In this document: one piece after another, positions 1-8,779 of the stretch | Layout of the letters: each line of letters starts with the position of its first letter | How positions within the stretch are numbered: position 1 is the stretch's first letter | NCBI RefSeq assembly: GCF_011516635.5 | Contig: NZ_CP096255.1 | Coordinates: forward strand, 2,912,501 to 2,976,500 | Direction: 5' to 3' | DNA: 64,000 bases | Origin: Bradyrhizobium barranii subsp. apii | GTDB taxonomy: Bacteria > Pseudomonadota > Alphaproteobacteria > Rhizobiales > Xanthobacteraceae | The notes under the pieces: generated by a model | What the model saw: only the letters and a program-made list of their open reading frames with translations | Database searches by the model: none | What the model was told of the DNA's origin: nothing | Made by a program: the position numbers and the translations under genes

Positions 1-197
1 GCAGCAAACAGCACGCCTGCGAAGATGATGAGGAGACTCGAGGCGGTTTGCCATACGAGGAAGAGAGCAACGCAAGTGGCGAGCAGGGCGAGACCCGTTG
101 CGAGAAAGCCGCGCCGCCTGTCGGTCATGCCCTGGTCTGGAGGCTCGCGGACCACGACCTCGCGCGGTTGCTCTTGTCCTGTCCTCACGTCGCTCAT
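1..197 (-). CDS. AI-2E family transporter-like permease, N-terminus (partial)
   Basis: The reading frame opens at an ATG at 197 and runs off the window's left edge, giving about 65 residues. The product has a polar, charged N-tail of about 30 residues, then a hydrophobic helix rich in Leu, Ala and Val, and a second hydrophobic stretch (LLIIFAGVLFA) that resembles the first helices of PerM/AI-2E permeases. Such proteins have about eight helices and export small molecules or ions. Only the first fifth is visible, so the family call is an inference from the N-terminal pattern. Confidence 0.55.
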   Translation of the reverse strand, partial: MSDVRTGQEQPREVVVREPPDQGMTDRRRGFLATGLALLATCVALFLVWQTASSLLIIFAGVLFA

Positions 198-248
198 CGA
201 TCAGATGTCTCGGCGGCGGATTGCAATGACGAACTGTCGCGCCCGGGC

Positions 249-485
249 TCAGGTGCGAACACGGCGGCTGCCATAATGGGGATGCGAGCCGCCACGATGA
301 CGCCAGTAGCGATGCTTGGTGGGGTTCGTATTCGTATTTGGCGCGGCGGTGCTTGGGGCAGGTGTCGTGACCTGCTTTGGCACGGATGCGGCCGGATCGG
401 TCGTCTGCGCCTGGGAACTGGTCGACTGCGCGGTCGCAATCGATCCGGCAAGGATCAAGGCACCGCAAATGGTCCGGACATTCAT
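249..485 (-). CDS. Small secreted hypothetical protein
   Basis: The product has 78 residues. An N-terminal Arg then a hydrophobic stretch (ICGALILAGSIATA) and a following Gln/Ser-rich region look like a Sec signal peptide. The mature part is rich in Thr, Pro, Ala and Asn and ends in a basic tail with His and Arg (HRYWRHRGG). I do not recognise a family. Small proteins of this type are common in Bradyrhizobium. The ATG at 485 is chosen because the signal peptide starts there; an upstream in-frame start at 506 would only add seven polar residues. Confidence 0.45.
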   Translation of the reverse strand: MNVRTICGALILAGSIATAQSTSSQAQTTDPAASVPKQVTTPAPSTAAPNTNTNPTKHRYWRHRGGSHPHYGSRRVRT

Positions 486-717
486 GTTTGTCTCCAACTG
501 ACCCACAACAACACTTCAGATCGAGATAGCGCCGACGGCCAACGCATAGACGCGGACGCGTGCGGCGAGCCCTCAACCCCGGAGATGAGGTGGGCGGAAG
601 GGTCGAATTTGAACGGGGTAGGCCGGCCACCCTCGGTTACGAGACTAGAGGCAGCTTCTCGGTCGGCGCATCAGGGATTCTATGTAGAGGGCGAGGCAGG
701 AAATCGGTCGACCGCCT

Positions 718-915
718 CTAATGAGGACTTGCCGATCCGGGCGCAGCGGCCGGGGTGACCAGCACGAAGCTCGCGCGGAACAACTCGCCTGCCTTGGCGA
801 GTTCAGTCGCGATATGCCTGGCCTGCAGAACGGTGGCGTCATGGTCGGCGCACTCGCATCCAATTCCGTCCGGACAAAGGCCGTTTTTGTCGACGATGTG
901 AAAGAAGTAGCGCAT
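718..915 (-). CDS. DUF6894 family protein
   Basis: The product has 65 residues beginning MRYFFHIVDKNGL, followed by an acidic DG..C segment and a helix with A..IATELAKAGEL. This opening (R-Y-F-F-H, then a D-G loop and an Ala-rich helix) is the signature of the small DUF6894 proteins, which are very common in Bradyrhizobium and have no known function. The length fits the family. No partner gene is evident; the nearest right neighbour is a transposase. Confidence 0.6.
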   Translation of the reverse strand: MRYFFHIVDKNGLCPDGIGCECADHDATVLQARHIATELAKAGELFRASFVLVTPAAAPGSASPH

Positions 916-1127
916 GCGAACGGATTAGGCCGGTGCGTGACCAGCTTCCAGTGACAACGGTGTAAGAGTCCAGGCAAAAAGGATGAGAAGCCTGGGGCAA
1001 CCCAAGGTTACGTTTCGGTAAGTCGCTCTGGCGGATACGGGTATCCCGAGATAGGGTGATATATCTTCCGGCGCTCGGGTGATCATCCGATGTCCCCGCA
1101 GGGGCCGGACCGCTAGCTTGTCGTCCG

Positions 1128-2474
1128 TTAAGAATCCGAATTGAGCGGGATGGGACATGTGAACGTGCGCCATATCCGGATCAGGAACAGGTCCAAGAAA
1201 TCTCTCAGCCAGGCGAGGATGCGGCGGAAGTTGTGGCCTACGGCGGAGAGGACGACGTTGGCGGCGTCTCCTGCGCGGCCTTTGAGGTAGCAGCGCCCGA
1301 GGTGACCTTCGGCCTTCAGGTGTCCGATGATGGGCTCGATGGCGGATCGGCGGCGCAACTCGCGCTTGATGATCCCGAAGACGCCGCGCTTCTGGCCGGA
1401 GATGAAGACGCGACGTGGATTTTGAGCGTCGTGGCCGCGATACCCCTTGTCGACATAGGCCCGCTCGATCGGACAGCCGGTGAGTGCCTCGGTGCGGTCG
1501 ATGACGTCGCGCAGGGTGTGACCGTCATACGGATTATCGGGCAGCGCCCTGACGTGTAGCACGAACAGACCGCCGGGAGCTCGGCGGTTGTTGGTGACGA
1601 TGGAAGCCTTGACGCCGAACTCGTACGGCGCGGAGGCCTTGCCCTTGCCGATGCACTCCACCTCCGGGGCATGGAAAGAATAAAGCTTCCAGCCGCGTTG
1701 GCGCTGCTGCTGCGAGCGGATCTGGCTGGCCCGGCCAAGCGGAAGGGCGAACGCCTCCTCCAGGGCTGGCTGGCCGTCGATCTTGCGGCGGATATCGCGG
1801 ATGATCCGGCCGAGCCTTGAGCGCAGGATACGCAACTGCCGCTGATGCCGCCTGAATTGTTTGGCATGGGCGTAGCGGCCCGCCATCATCGCGGCGGCCT
1901 TGGCGATCCGAGAATAGGACTGCCGCAGCCTGACGCCGTGCCTTCTCGCCAGGCGGTTGAGCCCCTTGATGGCCGCATGCAGCAGCTTGGCGTCGGTCGG
2001 AAAGGTGATGGCCTTTGGCTGCACCGTGGTATCGACCGTGACCCGCTTGAGGTCCTGGCCGCGTAACGCGCCGGCCTCGTGCGCCACCCGCAGGCTCTCG
2101 GCCAGCAGCAGTTCCAGCTTGTCGCCGAGCCGCTTGCGCCAATGGCTCAGGTCCGATCGCTCGTGCGGGAAGGCGTGCTGGAAGAACTCTTCGCCGGTGA
2201 AGTACTGGAAATACGGGTCGTGGACCCAGCGCTCGCAAATCCCCTCATCGGACAGCCCGTAAATCTGCTTGAGCAACAGCAGCCCGATCATGAAGCGGGT
2301 CTCGATCCCCGGCCGGCCGTTCTCGCTGTAGAGCGGCGCGATCTCGCCGTCGATCCAGTCCCAATCGATCTTGCCGGCCAACAGAACCAGCTCGTGCTTC
2401 AGATTGATGATCTGGTCCAGCCGCGCCCGGAACAGGTCGTTCGATCCCGTCGTCTTGTGCTTCTTCGGTCGCAT
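1128..2474 (-). CDS. IS5-family transposase
   Basis: The 448-residue product carries an N-terminal DUF772-type domain (about residues 45-125, with FMIGLLLLKQIYGLSDEG and the HERSDLSHWRKRLG segment). A DDE transposase core follows, ending in the FGIIKRELRRRSAIEPIIGHLKAEG region that holds the last catalytic Glu. The frame is intact, so the enzyme may be active. The last residues after WLRDFL look atypical and may run into flanking DNA. It sits next to an IS91-type unit, so this end of the window is an IS cluster. Confidence 0.85.
   Translation of the reverse strand: MRPKKHKTTGSNDLFRARLDQIINLKHELVLLAGKIDWDWIDGEIAPLYSENGRPGIETRFMIGLLLLKQIYGLSDEGICERWVHDPYFQYFTGEEFFQHAFPHERSDLSHWRKRLGDKLELLLAESLRVAHEAGALRGQDLKRVTVDTTVQPKAITFPTDAKLLHAAIKGLNRLARRHGVRLRQSYSRIAKAAAMMAGRYAHAKQFRRHQRQLRILRSRLGRIIRDIRRKIDGQPALEEAFALPLGRASQIRSQQQRQRGWKLYSFHAPEVECIGKGKASAPYEFGVKASIVTNNRRAPGGLFVLHVRALPDNPYDGHTLRDVIDRTEALTGCPIERAYVDKGYRGHDAQNPRRVFISGQKRGVFGIIKRELRRRSAIEPIIGHLKAEGHLGRCYLKGRAGDAANVVLSAVGHNFRRILAWLRDFLDLFLIRIWRTFTCPIPLNSDS
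1128..2474 (-). mobile_element. IS5-family insertion sequence (ends not resolved)
   Basis: The element is defined here by its transposase gene only. I compared about 60 bases on each side of the gene and found no convincing terminal inverted repeat or target duplication, so the true ends lie somewhat outside these coordinates. Roughly 400 bases without a recognisable gene separate it from the IS91-type unit to the right (2475-2881). Confidence 0.5.
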
Positions 2475-2881
2475 CGTCCCCTCCGATGCAACACAGAATC
2501 ATGGTCCGCTGCGAAAGGGAATCTGGAGGGTTCTGTGAGGTCGCGCTCACGCGAGGGCGCGGCAGGCGCTTATGACGCGACCTCATTGAAGCCGGATTGA
2601 ACGAAGGCGCGGGAGGCTATTCGCGGTTTTGCAGCTATGGGGATTGTTCGAGATCGCCATGCCCGATCTGCTGGCTCGGCGCGTGAGGCAGAGACACAGG
2701 AGTGCGCATCCTGGAAGAGTTGAGATCAGACGCGCTTCGCCTGAGATCGCGATAGGCCTTTTGCTGCATCGGACGGTTGTTGTCGCGCAGTGTGACAGCA
2801 CGGATTCGACATCGTCCGCGATGATCGAGACGCTGGGAGCGAAATGACGAATGATGATCGTCGTGCACGACATGACTTGGC
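2475..2881. other. Non-coding junction between two IS elements
   Basis: I see no credible gene in these 407 bases. Short open frames on both strands overlap each other and lack ribosome binding sites. The stretch presumably contains the upstream end of the IS5-like element and the terminal end of the IS91-type unit, but neither end could be placed by eye. Confidence 0.4.
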
Positions 2882-4132
2882 TCACGATGTGTCGCATCGG
2901 AACGGTGATGTTCGAGGGCTGGGGCGTCTGAAGCTATGTCGAAAGCGCTCAATGATGCGCATGACGCCACCACAATCGGGACAGGCAGGAACCTCGGCCC
3001 AGGTTTGAGCCTCCGAATCCACAGGCGACGGCTGGCCATCGTTTGGGGCTGTTCGCTCATGATCGAGAAGTTCGCGGCAAAGGGCGAGCTTGGCAGCGCG
3101 ATGGCGGTTGGCCATGAAGCCGAAGTGGCGGATGCGGTGGAAGCCGTCAGGCGGCGTATGAAGCAGGAAACGGCGAATGAACTCATCGGGCTTGAGATTC
3201 ATGATCTTTGTCGCGCTGTTTTGGCGATAGTCCTTCCATGAGAAGGCGACATGATCGTCGTCGAGTGCGACGAGCCGGCTGTTGGCGATCGCGACGCGAT
3301 GGGTGTAGCGGCCGAGATAGGCCAGGACCTGTGCGGGTCCGCCGAAGGGCCGCTTGGCGTAAACAACCCAGTTGATGCGTCGCATGGCGTCGAGGTGGGC
3401 CGCAAAGGCAGCCGGCTCGGCCAGAGCTCCGAGATCGCCGAAGAAACGCAAGGCACCGGAGTTGAAGGCTGCCGACAGACGTTTGAGAAAAAGTGTGCGA
3501 AATAGTCTGGACAACGGTTTGACGGCCAGGAAGAAGTTCGGTCGGCAAGCGGTCCAGCGCGCGCCATCGGGCGAGAGGCCGCCACCCGGAACGACGCAAT
3601 GGACGTGGGGATGATGCATCAGCGTCTGTCCCCAGGTGTGGAGGACGGCGACGCCGCCGATCGCACCGCCGAGCCGGCGTGGATTGGCGGCGAGCGTCGT
3701 CATCGCCTCGGCGGCAGCCTTGAACAGGATGGCATAGACGACGGCCTTGTTCTGGAAAGCGATCGCGGCGATCGGTGCGGGAAGTGTAAAGACGACGTGG
3801 AAATAGGGAACCGGAAGCAGGTCGGCTTGACGCGCGGCGAGCCACGCGGCTCGGGCTCTCCCCTGACACTTCGGACAGTGCCGATTGCGGCAGGAATTAT
3901 AGGCAACGCGTGTCGTGCCGCAGTCGTCGCAAGCCTGCATGTGGCCGCCGAGCGCCTCGGTCCGGCACGCAACGATCGCGCTCATCACGCGCCGCTCGAC
4001 CCGCCCCAGATGACCGGCATGTACACGGCGATAGGCGTCGCCATGCCGGCGCAGAATATCGGCAATCTCGATGGCGGGCCTGTTGGAGCGGATGTCGGAG
4101 CGGGTCATGACCCGCATCCCGCTGCGGGTCAT
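2882..4132 (-). CDS. IS91-family HUH transposase
   Basis: The 416-residue product has an N-terminal zinc-binding region (CDDCG, then CRNRHCPKCQG, residues about 68-92). The HUH metal site HHPHVHCVVPGG follows, and further on is YLGRYTHRVAIANSRL, holding the catalytic Tyr typical of IS91-type rolling-circle transposases. A C-terminal CPDCGG motif suggests a second zinc site. The start codon overlaps the stop of the upstream recombinase gene by 4 bases, so the two are probably translated together. The frame is intact. Confidence 0.9.
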   Translation of the reverse strand: MTRSGMRVMTRSDIRSNRPAIEIADILRRHGDAYRRVHAGHLGRVERRVMSAIVACRTEALGGHMQACDDCGTTRVAYNSCRNRHCPKCQGRARAAWLAARQADLLPVPYFHVVFTLPAPIAAIAFQNKAVVYAILFKAAAEAMTTLAANPRRLGGAIGGVAVLHTWGQTLMHHPHVHCVVPGGGLSPDGARWTACRPNFFLAVKPLSRLFRTLFLKRLSAAFNSGALRFFGDLGALAEPAAFAAHLDAMRRINWVVYAKRPFGGPAQVLAYLGRYTHRVAIANSRLVALDDDHVAFSWKDYRQNSATKIMNLKPDEFIRRFLLHTPPDGFHRIRHFGFMANRHRAAKLALCRELLDHERTAPNDGQPSPVDSEAQTWAEVPACPDCGGVMRIIERFRHSFRRPSPRTSPFRCDTS

Positions 4133-4989
4133 CCAGGTGGCGCCACCTCCAGCGACAGGCGATCGAGCGGGCTCTGCGTCGCTCGGATCGTATCGGTGGC
4201 GACCTGCGTGTAGCGCGCTGTCGACGACAAATTATTGTGCCCGAGCAAGACCTGGATGATCCGGATATCGGTTCCGTTCTCGAGAAGATGTGTCGCGAAG
4301 CTGTGGCGCAGCGTGTGCAGCGTGACGCGCTTGGTCAGGCCCGCAGCCTTCACCGCCGACCGGCAGGCGGCATGCAGCACGGTCTGATCGATCGGATGAT
4401 CTTCGTCACGACCAGGGAACAGATAAAGCCGCGGCCGGGCGAGCCGCCAGTAGGTGCGCAGGATGCCCAGCAGCTGGGGCGACAGCATCACGTTGCGATC
4501 CTTCGCGCCCTTGCCGTGGCGCACCTGGATGACGCCGCGGGCGCTGTCGATGTCTTCGATCCGCAGTCCCGCAACCTCCGAGGCCCTGAGCCCGGCCGCA
4601 TAGGCGGTGGTGAGCGCGGCGCGGCTCTTCAGGCTCGATACCGCTTCAAGAAACTGAACCACTTCGTCGGCGCTGAGAACGACCGGCAGCTTGCGCGGTT
4701 CTCGCGCATAGGGAATGCGCTCTGGGATGAGCGCCTCGCCGAGCGTGACGCCGTAGAAAAACCGTAGCGCACAGACGATCTGGTTCAGCGCCGGCCATGA
4801 GATGCCGGTCGAGACCAAATGCACCTGGAAGGCGCGGACGTCTTCCAGCTCTAACCGGTCAGGCGATCGGCCAAAATAGCGGCTGAACTTCGAAACCGCG
4901 CTGATGTAGGATCTTTGCGTCGCCGGCGACAGATTGCGGACGGTCATGTCTTCGATCATGCGGCGGCGAAGAGGGCTCAAATCGGCCAT
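4129..4989 (-). CDS. Tyrosine recombinase of the IS91-type unit
   Basis: The product is about 286 residues when started at the ATG at 4989 (MADLSPLRRR). An N-terminal SAM-like domain is followed by a catalytic domain. It shows the first Arg in GLRASEVAGLR, the HTLRHSFATHLL box, LLGHNN and the nucleophile Tyr in STARYTQVA. It resembles XerC/D-type enzymes that accompany IS91-family transposases. It overlaps the transposase gene by 4 bases and is transcribed first. All catalytic motifs appear intact. Confidence 0.88.
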   Translation of the reverse strand: MADLSPLRRRMIEDMTVRNLSPATQRSYISAVSKFSRYFGRSPDRLELEDVRAFQVHLVSTGISWPALNQIVCALRFFYGVTLGEALIPERIPYAREPRKLPVVLSADEVVQFLEAVSSLKSRAALTTAYAAGLRASEVAGLRIEDIDSARGVIQVRHGKGAKDRNVMLSPQLLGILRTYWRLARPRLYLFPGRDEDHPIDQTVLHAACRSAVKAAGLTKRVTLHTLRHSFATHLLENGTDIRIIQVLLGHNNLSSTARYTQVATDTIRATQSPLDRLSLEVAPPG

Positions 4990-5257
4990 CTCGATACTCC
5001 TGTCTGAGGGGGTGGGCTCCAACACCCACATCCTCTCAGCCAGGAGGCGATCTATGCCACCTTGCCCCCTACGCCGCGGCAGCGGCTTCGTTCAATCCAC
5101 AATCGAATTTGCAGGCTTTGGCGGTCTTTACCTCCCAATCCCTGCAATCTCAAACCGTCTCAAATCCGAAAAACAGACTCTCGCTCAATCGCTTAGAGCC
5201 TTGTTCACGGACGACTAGCTTGGTTTGTTCATGTGAACCAATCCGTGGAGGCAAGCG

Positions 5258-5968
5258 ATGTCGAATTATGATCCGAATCTGACTGCCTCAGGCACTGGTG
5301 GCGGCGCGCTTGCGATCGATCCCGGATTGCGCGCCTACATGCTGCGCATCTACAATTATATGGCCGCGGGCGTGGGCCTGACTGCAATTGTGGCGTGGCT
5401 GACGTATCAGCTCATGGGTCCCGCATTGCTCGAGAGCCCGTTGATGTGGGTTTTCATCCTGGCGCCACTCGGGCTGGTGTTCTTCATCGGGGCGCGCATC
5501 AATACGCTGTCGGTGGAAACGGCGCGCATTCTATTCTTCGTCTATGCCGCGCTGGTCGGCGTCTCGCTCTCGACGCTGCTGCACATCTACACCAGCGCCT
5601 CGATCACGCGCGTGTTCTTCATCGCGGCCGCGATGTTCGGGGCACTCAGCGTCTTCGGCTACACCACGAGGCGCGACCTGTCCGCGGTCGGCAGCTTCCT
5701 GTTCATGGGCCTGATCGGCATCATCGTCGCAAGCCTGGTCAATATTTTCCTGAGGTCGACGGGGCTCGATTGGTTGATCTCGATCGTCGGCGTTGGCGTC
5801 TTTGCGGGACTTACGGCCTATGATACGCAGCGGATCAAGGCGATGTACGAGAGCAGGGACGATGAGACGACGGCAGGCCGCAAGTCGGTGATCGCGGCAC
5901 TGTCGCTCTACCTCAACTTCCTCAATCTGTTCATGATGCTGCTGCGCCTGCTCGGCGGTAGGCGGTAG
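5258..5968 (+). CDS. Bax inhibitor-1/YccA family membrane protein
   Basis: The 236-residue product has about seven hydrophobic helices after a polar N-tail. Family signals are the MRIYNYMAAGVGLTA opening helix, the GVFAGLTAYDTQRIK segment near residue 185 with the conserved Asp pair region, and a C-terminal LYLNFLNLFMMLLRLLG helix. BI-1 proteins are inner-membrane proteins thought to act in ion leak and membrane protein quality control. A GGAGGCAAGCG ribosome binding site precedes the ATG. It is transcribed alone; the next gene is on the other strand. Confidence 0.9.
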   Translation: MSNYDPNLTASGTGGGALAIDPGLRAYMLRIYNYMAAGVGLTAIVAWLTYQLMGPALLESPLMWVFILAPLGLVFFIGARINTLSVETARILFFVYAALVGVSLSTLLHIYTSASITRVFFIAAAMFGALSVFGYTTRRDLSAVGSFLFMGLIGIIVASLVNIFLRSTGLDWLISIVGVGVFAGLTAYDTQRIKAMYESRDDETTAGRKSVIAALSLYLNFLNLFMMLLRLLGGRR

Positions 5969-5974
5969 GCGGCT

Positions 5975-6478
5975 TCAGGCTGCCGGCCGCTCCGCCGCGC
6001 TGGCGAGCGCATCGCGCAGGATCTTTTCCTTGGTCTCGTCCAGGGACGTTTTCAACACGACTCCGCCGGCATCCTTGATTTCCTTCAATACCTTGTCTGC
6101 CGTCATGTTCTTGATCAGGACGAAGAGCGCGGCGTTGCCGGTGTGGAGCGAAGCGGACAGCTCCTTCATGAAGGAATCGTTGATGCCGAAATCGGACAAG
6201 GCGCCTCCAAGCGCGCCGGACGCAGCGCCGACCGCGACACCGATGATCGGATTGAGGAAGAGCACGCCGACCAGGAGTCCCCAGAAGCTGCCGGTAATCG
6301 CGCCCGTCGCTGTGGTGTTGACGAGCTGGTTGAGCTTGATGTTGCCGTTCTCGGCCTTTACGGCGATCACGGCGTCACTGATGGTGATCAAATATTCCTT
6401 TTGCAGTTTGAGCAGCCGAGTTCGGACTTCTTCGGCCTTCGCTTCGGTCGGGTAAACGATCGCAACCAGATCAGACAT
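5975..6478 (-). CDS. DUF1269 family membrane protein
   Basis: The 167-residue product opens with MSDLVAIVYPTEAKAEEVR, followed by a beta-alpha-beta domain. A glycine-rich hydrophobic hairpin comes next (GSFWGLLVGVLFLNPIIGVAVGAASGALGG, about residues 75-105). The C-terminal half contains ALFVLIKNMTADKVLKEI. This order is typical of DUF1269 proteins, small membrane-associated proteins of unknown function often induced by stress. It is convergent with the Bax-inhibitor gene, six bases apart, and is monocistronic. Confidence 0.85.
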   Translation of the reverse strand: MSDLVAIVYPTEAKAEEVRTRLLKLQKEYLITISDAVIAVKAENGNIKLNQLVNTTATGAITGSFWGLLVGVLFLNPIIGVAVGAASGALGGALSDFGINDSFMKELSASLHTGNAALFVLIKNMTADKVLKEIKDAGGVVLKTSLDETKEKILRDALASAAERPAA

Positions 6479-6665
6479 GGAGACCTCCTGGGCATTCCCG
6501 CAGGGACCGCGGGAAGACTGATGCCAACTGCATGGCGCGAAGACTAAACGGCGAATTGCAAGCTCGACATCCGAGAAAACCCTTGGGCGCGGGAGAGAAT
6601 GTTCCGGATCATTAGAGCAGGGGAATCCCTCGGCCCGATCTGCGCGATCCGGCTGTTCTGAGTCT

Positions 6666-8438
6666 TCAATTTGCTACGAACATCGACGCGGCGAGCAGCA
6701 GCGACACCAGGAGCAGGGAGATGCCCGCGGCGGACCATTGACGGAGAACTTCGTCGCCTCTTTCGATAAGGCTGCCGAATCTAAGACAGCCGCGCCGGAG
6801 CGGACCGACCACTCTCATGAGCGCTTTCCAGGCCGCGGATGAGCCCAGCGGGTGTGGCCACGGGCTGAGCAGGATCGCGAGCGCCGCCCCTCCCAGCACA
6901 GGCAGGAGCAATTTGGATAGCGCGTCGATGCCGAACAGCTTCGATGTGGCATCATACGGGACCGGCAAATACGAATCCCAGGGCAGCAAGCCAAGGAAGA
7001 GAGAACAGAGGGCCAAGGCAAGTGCAGCAAGGTCGCGGCTGAGCGGTGCTGGGCCGATGAGGGTAATCGGCTGGTCTGATGGCGCGAACGCATGGGACAG
7101 GACTAGTACGACATAGGCGGTCGTGAACATTCCGCCGGCCTGGAGCACGACGGCCCACCACCACTGCCCCGTCCTCGCCGTGTCCTGGAGCAATAACTCC
7201 TTCGCGAGTGACGCTCCGCTCGGTTGAACACCCATCAAGGCGATGCCGCCAATCGCGAACGCCAGGACGCTCAAGGGCAGGGCCCGTGCGACACCTCGCA
7301 GTCCGGTGATGCGATCGTGGCCGAGCCCGGTGTAGATTGATCCGACGGCCATGAACATCGCCGCCTTGGCAGTCGCATGGGAAACCGCCTGCAATAGGCC
7401 GCCCGCCAGGGCCTGGTCACTTTCGAGCTTCCCGGACGCGCCGAACGCAAGAGGAAACATCAGGAAGAGATATCCGATCTGAGCCAGCGTCGAATATGCA
7501 ATCAGGAGCTTGAGGCGCTCTTGCCGGAGAGCGACAACGCTTCCGAACACGATCGCTCCGGTTCCAAGCGCCGCGAGCAATTGTGCGGCAGCCAAGCCGG
7601 GCAAACCCGGCATGACGTCGAACCAGAGCCGCACAAGGATGAAGAACGATCCCTTCACGACCAAGGCGGACAGGATCGCGCTAGCTGCGGCCGGTGCGCC
7701 GGCGTGAGCGGGCGGCAGCCAGAGGTGCAACGGAAAGAGTGCAGTTTTTGCGAGGAGACCGGTCGTCATCAAGGCTGCCGCGATGAGCACGCCGGAGTCC
7801 GCGCTCACGCGATGCGACAACAACTCGATATCAAGGGTGCCGTAGAGACCATAGAGCAGCGCGGTGCCCATCAGGTAGAGGACCGAGCCGAGCAGTGCGA
7901 AGAGCAGATACCGCAGCGCGGCCCGAAGCGTCTCCGCGCGACCGTCGAGAGAGACCAGAGGCACTGCGGCGAACGTCAGCAATTCCAGCGCAACATAAAG
8001 CGTGAAGAGGTCTCCCGCGACGAAGATCGTGTTCAGCGCGCCCCAGATTGCCAGAAGCAGGATCCAGAATGCGAAAGGTGCGCGCGCTTCGACAGATTGG
8101 GGACGAAAATCGGTTGCGGCAAAAATGGCGACCGCGCAGATCACGACCGCCGTCGTCGCGAGCATGACCGCCGACAATCCGTCCGCGCGGAGGGCTACGC
8201 CGAGCGGGGGTGGCCAGGCGCCGAGTAGGTAGACGAGGTGGCCGTCGCTCCGCGGCAAGAGCACGAGAACGGCGACAGCAATCGCCAACCCGACCGGTAC
8301 GACCGCGGAGGCAACCTGCCGGACGTAGCGCTGGCCGAGAGCAAACGCCAGCAAGACGCCCGCGACCGGCACGACGATCGACAGCACCAGCAGGAAGCCG
8401 CCGGCTGTGGTCACCAGCGCGGGGGCGGGGGGCAGCAT
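6666..8438 (-). CDS. mnhD: Na+/H+ antiporter subunit D, MnhD/MrpD-like
   Basis: The product has about 590 residues and 14 or more helices and is related to the NuoL/M/N proton-pumping subunits. Visible family marks are the Glu in FTLYVALELLTFAAVPL, the Lys in LLAKTALFPLHLWLPPAHAGAPAAAS and HATAKAAMFMAVG. The reading frame stays open far upstream, but the ATG at 8438 is chosen because it overlaps the subunit C stop (TGATG), as usual in these operons. It is the last gene of the operon. The C-terminal extension with a basic segment before the final helix is longer than in many MnhD proteins. Confidence 0.88.
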   Translation of the reverse strand: MLPPAPALVTTAGGFLLVLSIVVPVAGVLLAFALGQRYVRQVASAVVPVGLAIAVAVLVLLPRSDGHLVYLLGAWPPPLGVALRADGLSAVMLATTAVVICAVAIFAATDFRPQSVEARAPFAFWILLLAIWGALNTIFVAGDLFTLYVALELLTFAAVPLVSLDGRAETLRAALRYLLFALLGSVLYLMGTALLYGLYGTLDIELLSHRVSADSGVLIAAALMTTGLLAKTALFPLHLWLPPAHAGAPAAASAILSALVVKGSFFILVRLWFDVMPGLPGLAAAQLLAALGTGAIVFGSVVALRQERLKLLIAYSTLAQIGYLFLMFPLAFGASGKLESDQALAGGLLQAVSHATAKAAMFMAVGSIYTGLGHDRITGLRGVARALPLSVLAFAIGGIALMGVQPSGASLAKELLLQDTARTGQWWWAVVLQAGGMFTTAYVVLVLSHAFAPSDQPITLIGPAPLSRDLAALALALCSLFLGLLPWDSYLPVPYDATSKLFGIDALSKLLLPVLGGAALAILLSPWPHPLGSSAAWKALMRVVGPLRRGCLRFGSLIERGDEVLRQWSAAGISLLLVSLLLAASMFVAN

Positions 8439-8779
8439 CAGTGACCGGACGGATCGGAGCGCGGGCTCGCCGCCGCCCGACTGTTGAGCGTCGTGGAGCC
8501 TGCGATCTGAAAAAGCCGCAGCAACAAGGCTATTGCCAGAGCCGTTGCGGAAAACGCGACCACGACTCCTGTGATCACCAGGGCCTGCGGCACCGGGTCG
8601 TTGCCAAAGCCCGCTGCGGCGCCTCGTCGCCCGACGATGCCGAACAGAAGAAACACGCCGCTGCCGAGCAGGTTGAATGCGATGATCTTGCGAAGCGGTT
8701 GCGGAATGGCGATCAGGCCGTAGAGCCCGAGCCCGACCGCCGCGGCGGCGCATAGTCCGAACACCGTCACGGCGCTCAT
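8438..8779 (-). CDS. mnhC: Na+/H+ antiporter subunit C, MnhC/MrpC-like
   Basis: The 113-residue product has three helices and is related to NuoK. Characteristic segments are the GLYGLIAIPQPLRKIIAFNLLGSGVFLLF helix pair and DPVPQALVITGVVVAFSATALAIALLLRL, which carries the conserved DPxPQALVLT motif of MrpC. It overlaps subunit B by 4 bases upstream and subunit D by 1 base downstream, so translation is probably coupled. The C-tail is slightly longer than usual and is Ser/Arg-rich. Confidence 0.9.
   Translation of the reverse strand: MSAVTVFGLCAAAAVGLGLYGLIAIPQPLRKIIAFNLLGSGVFLLFGIVGRRGAAAGFGNDPVPQALVITGVVVAFSATALAIALLLRLFQIAGSTTLNSRAAASPRSDPSGH

Larger units (their letters stand above)
2882..4989 (-). 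mobile_element. IS91-type element with recombinase and transposase
   Basis: The two overlapping genes form one transposition unit. IS91 elements move by rolling-circle transposition and leave no inverted repeats or target duplications, so the outer ends cannot be fixed by eye. The coordinates given cover the coding part only. Confidence 0.6.

Noticed and set aside
925..1173. An 82-codon minus-strand frame beside the IS5 transposase
   Set aside because: No ribosome binding site or family resemblance, and it overlaps the transposase end in another frame.
1100..2560. Terminal inverted repeats for the IS5-like element
   Set aside because: Sequences such as AGAATCC and AGAACCC near the two sides are too short and uneven to claim as ends.
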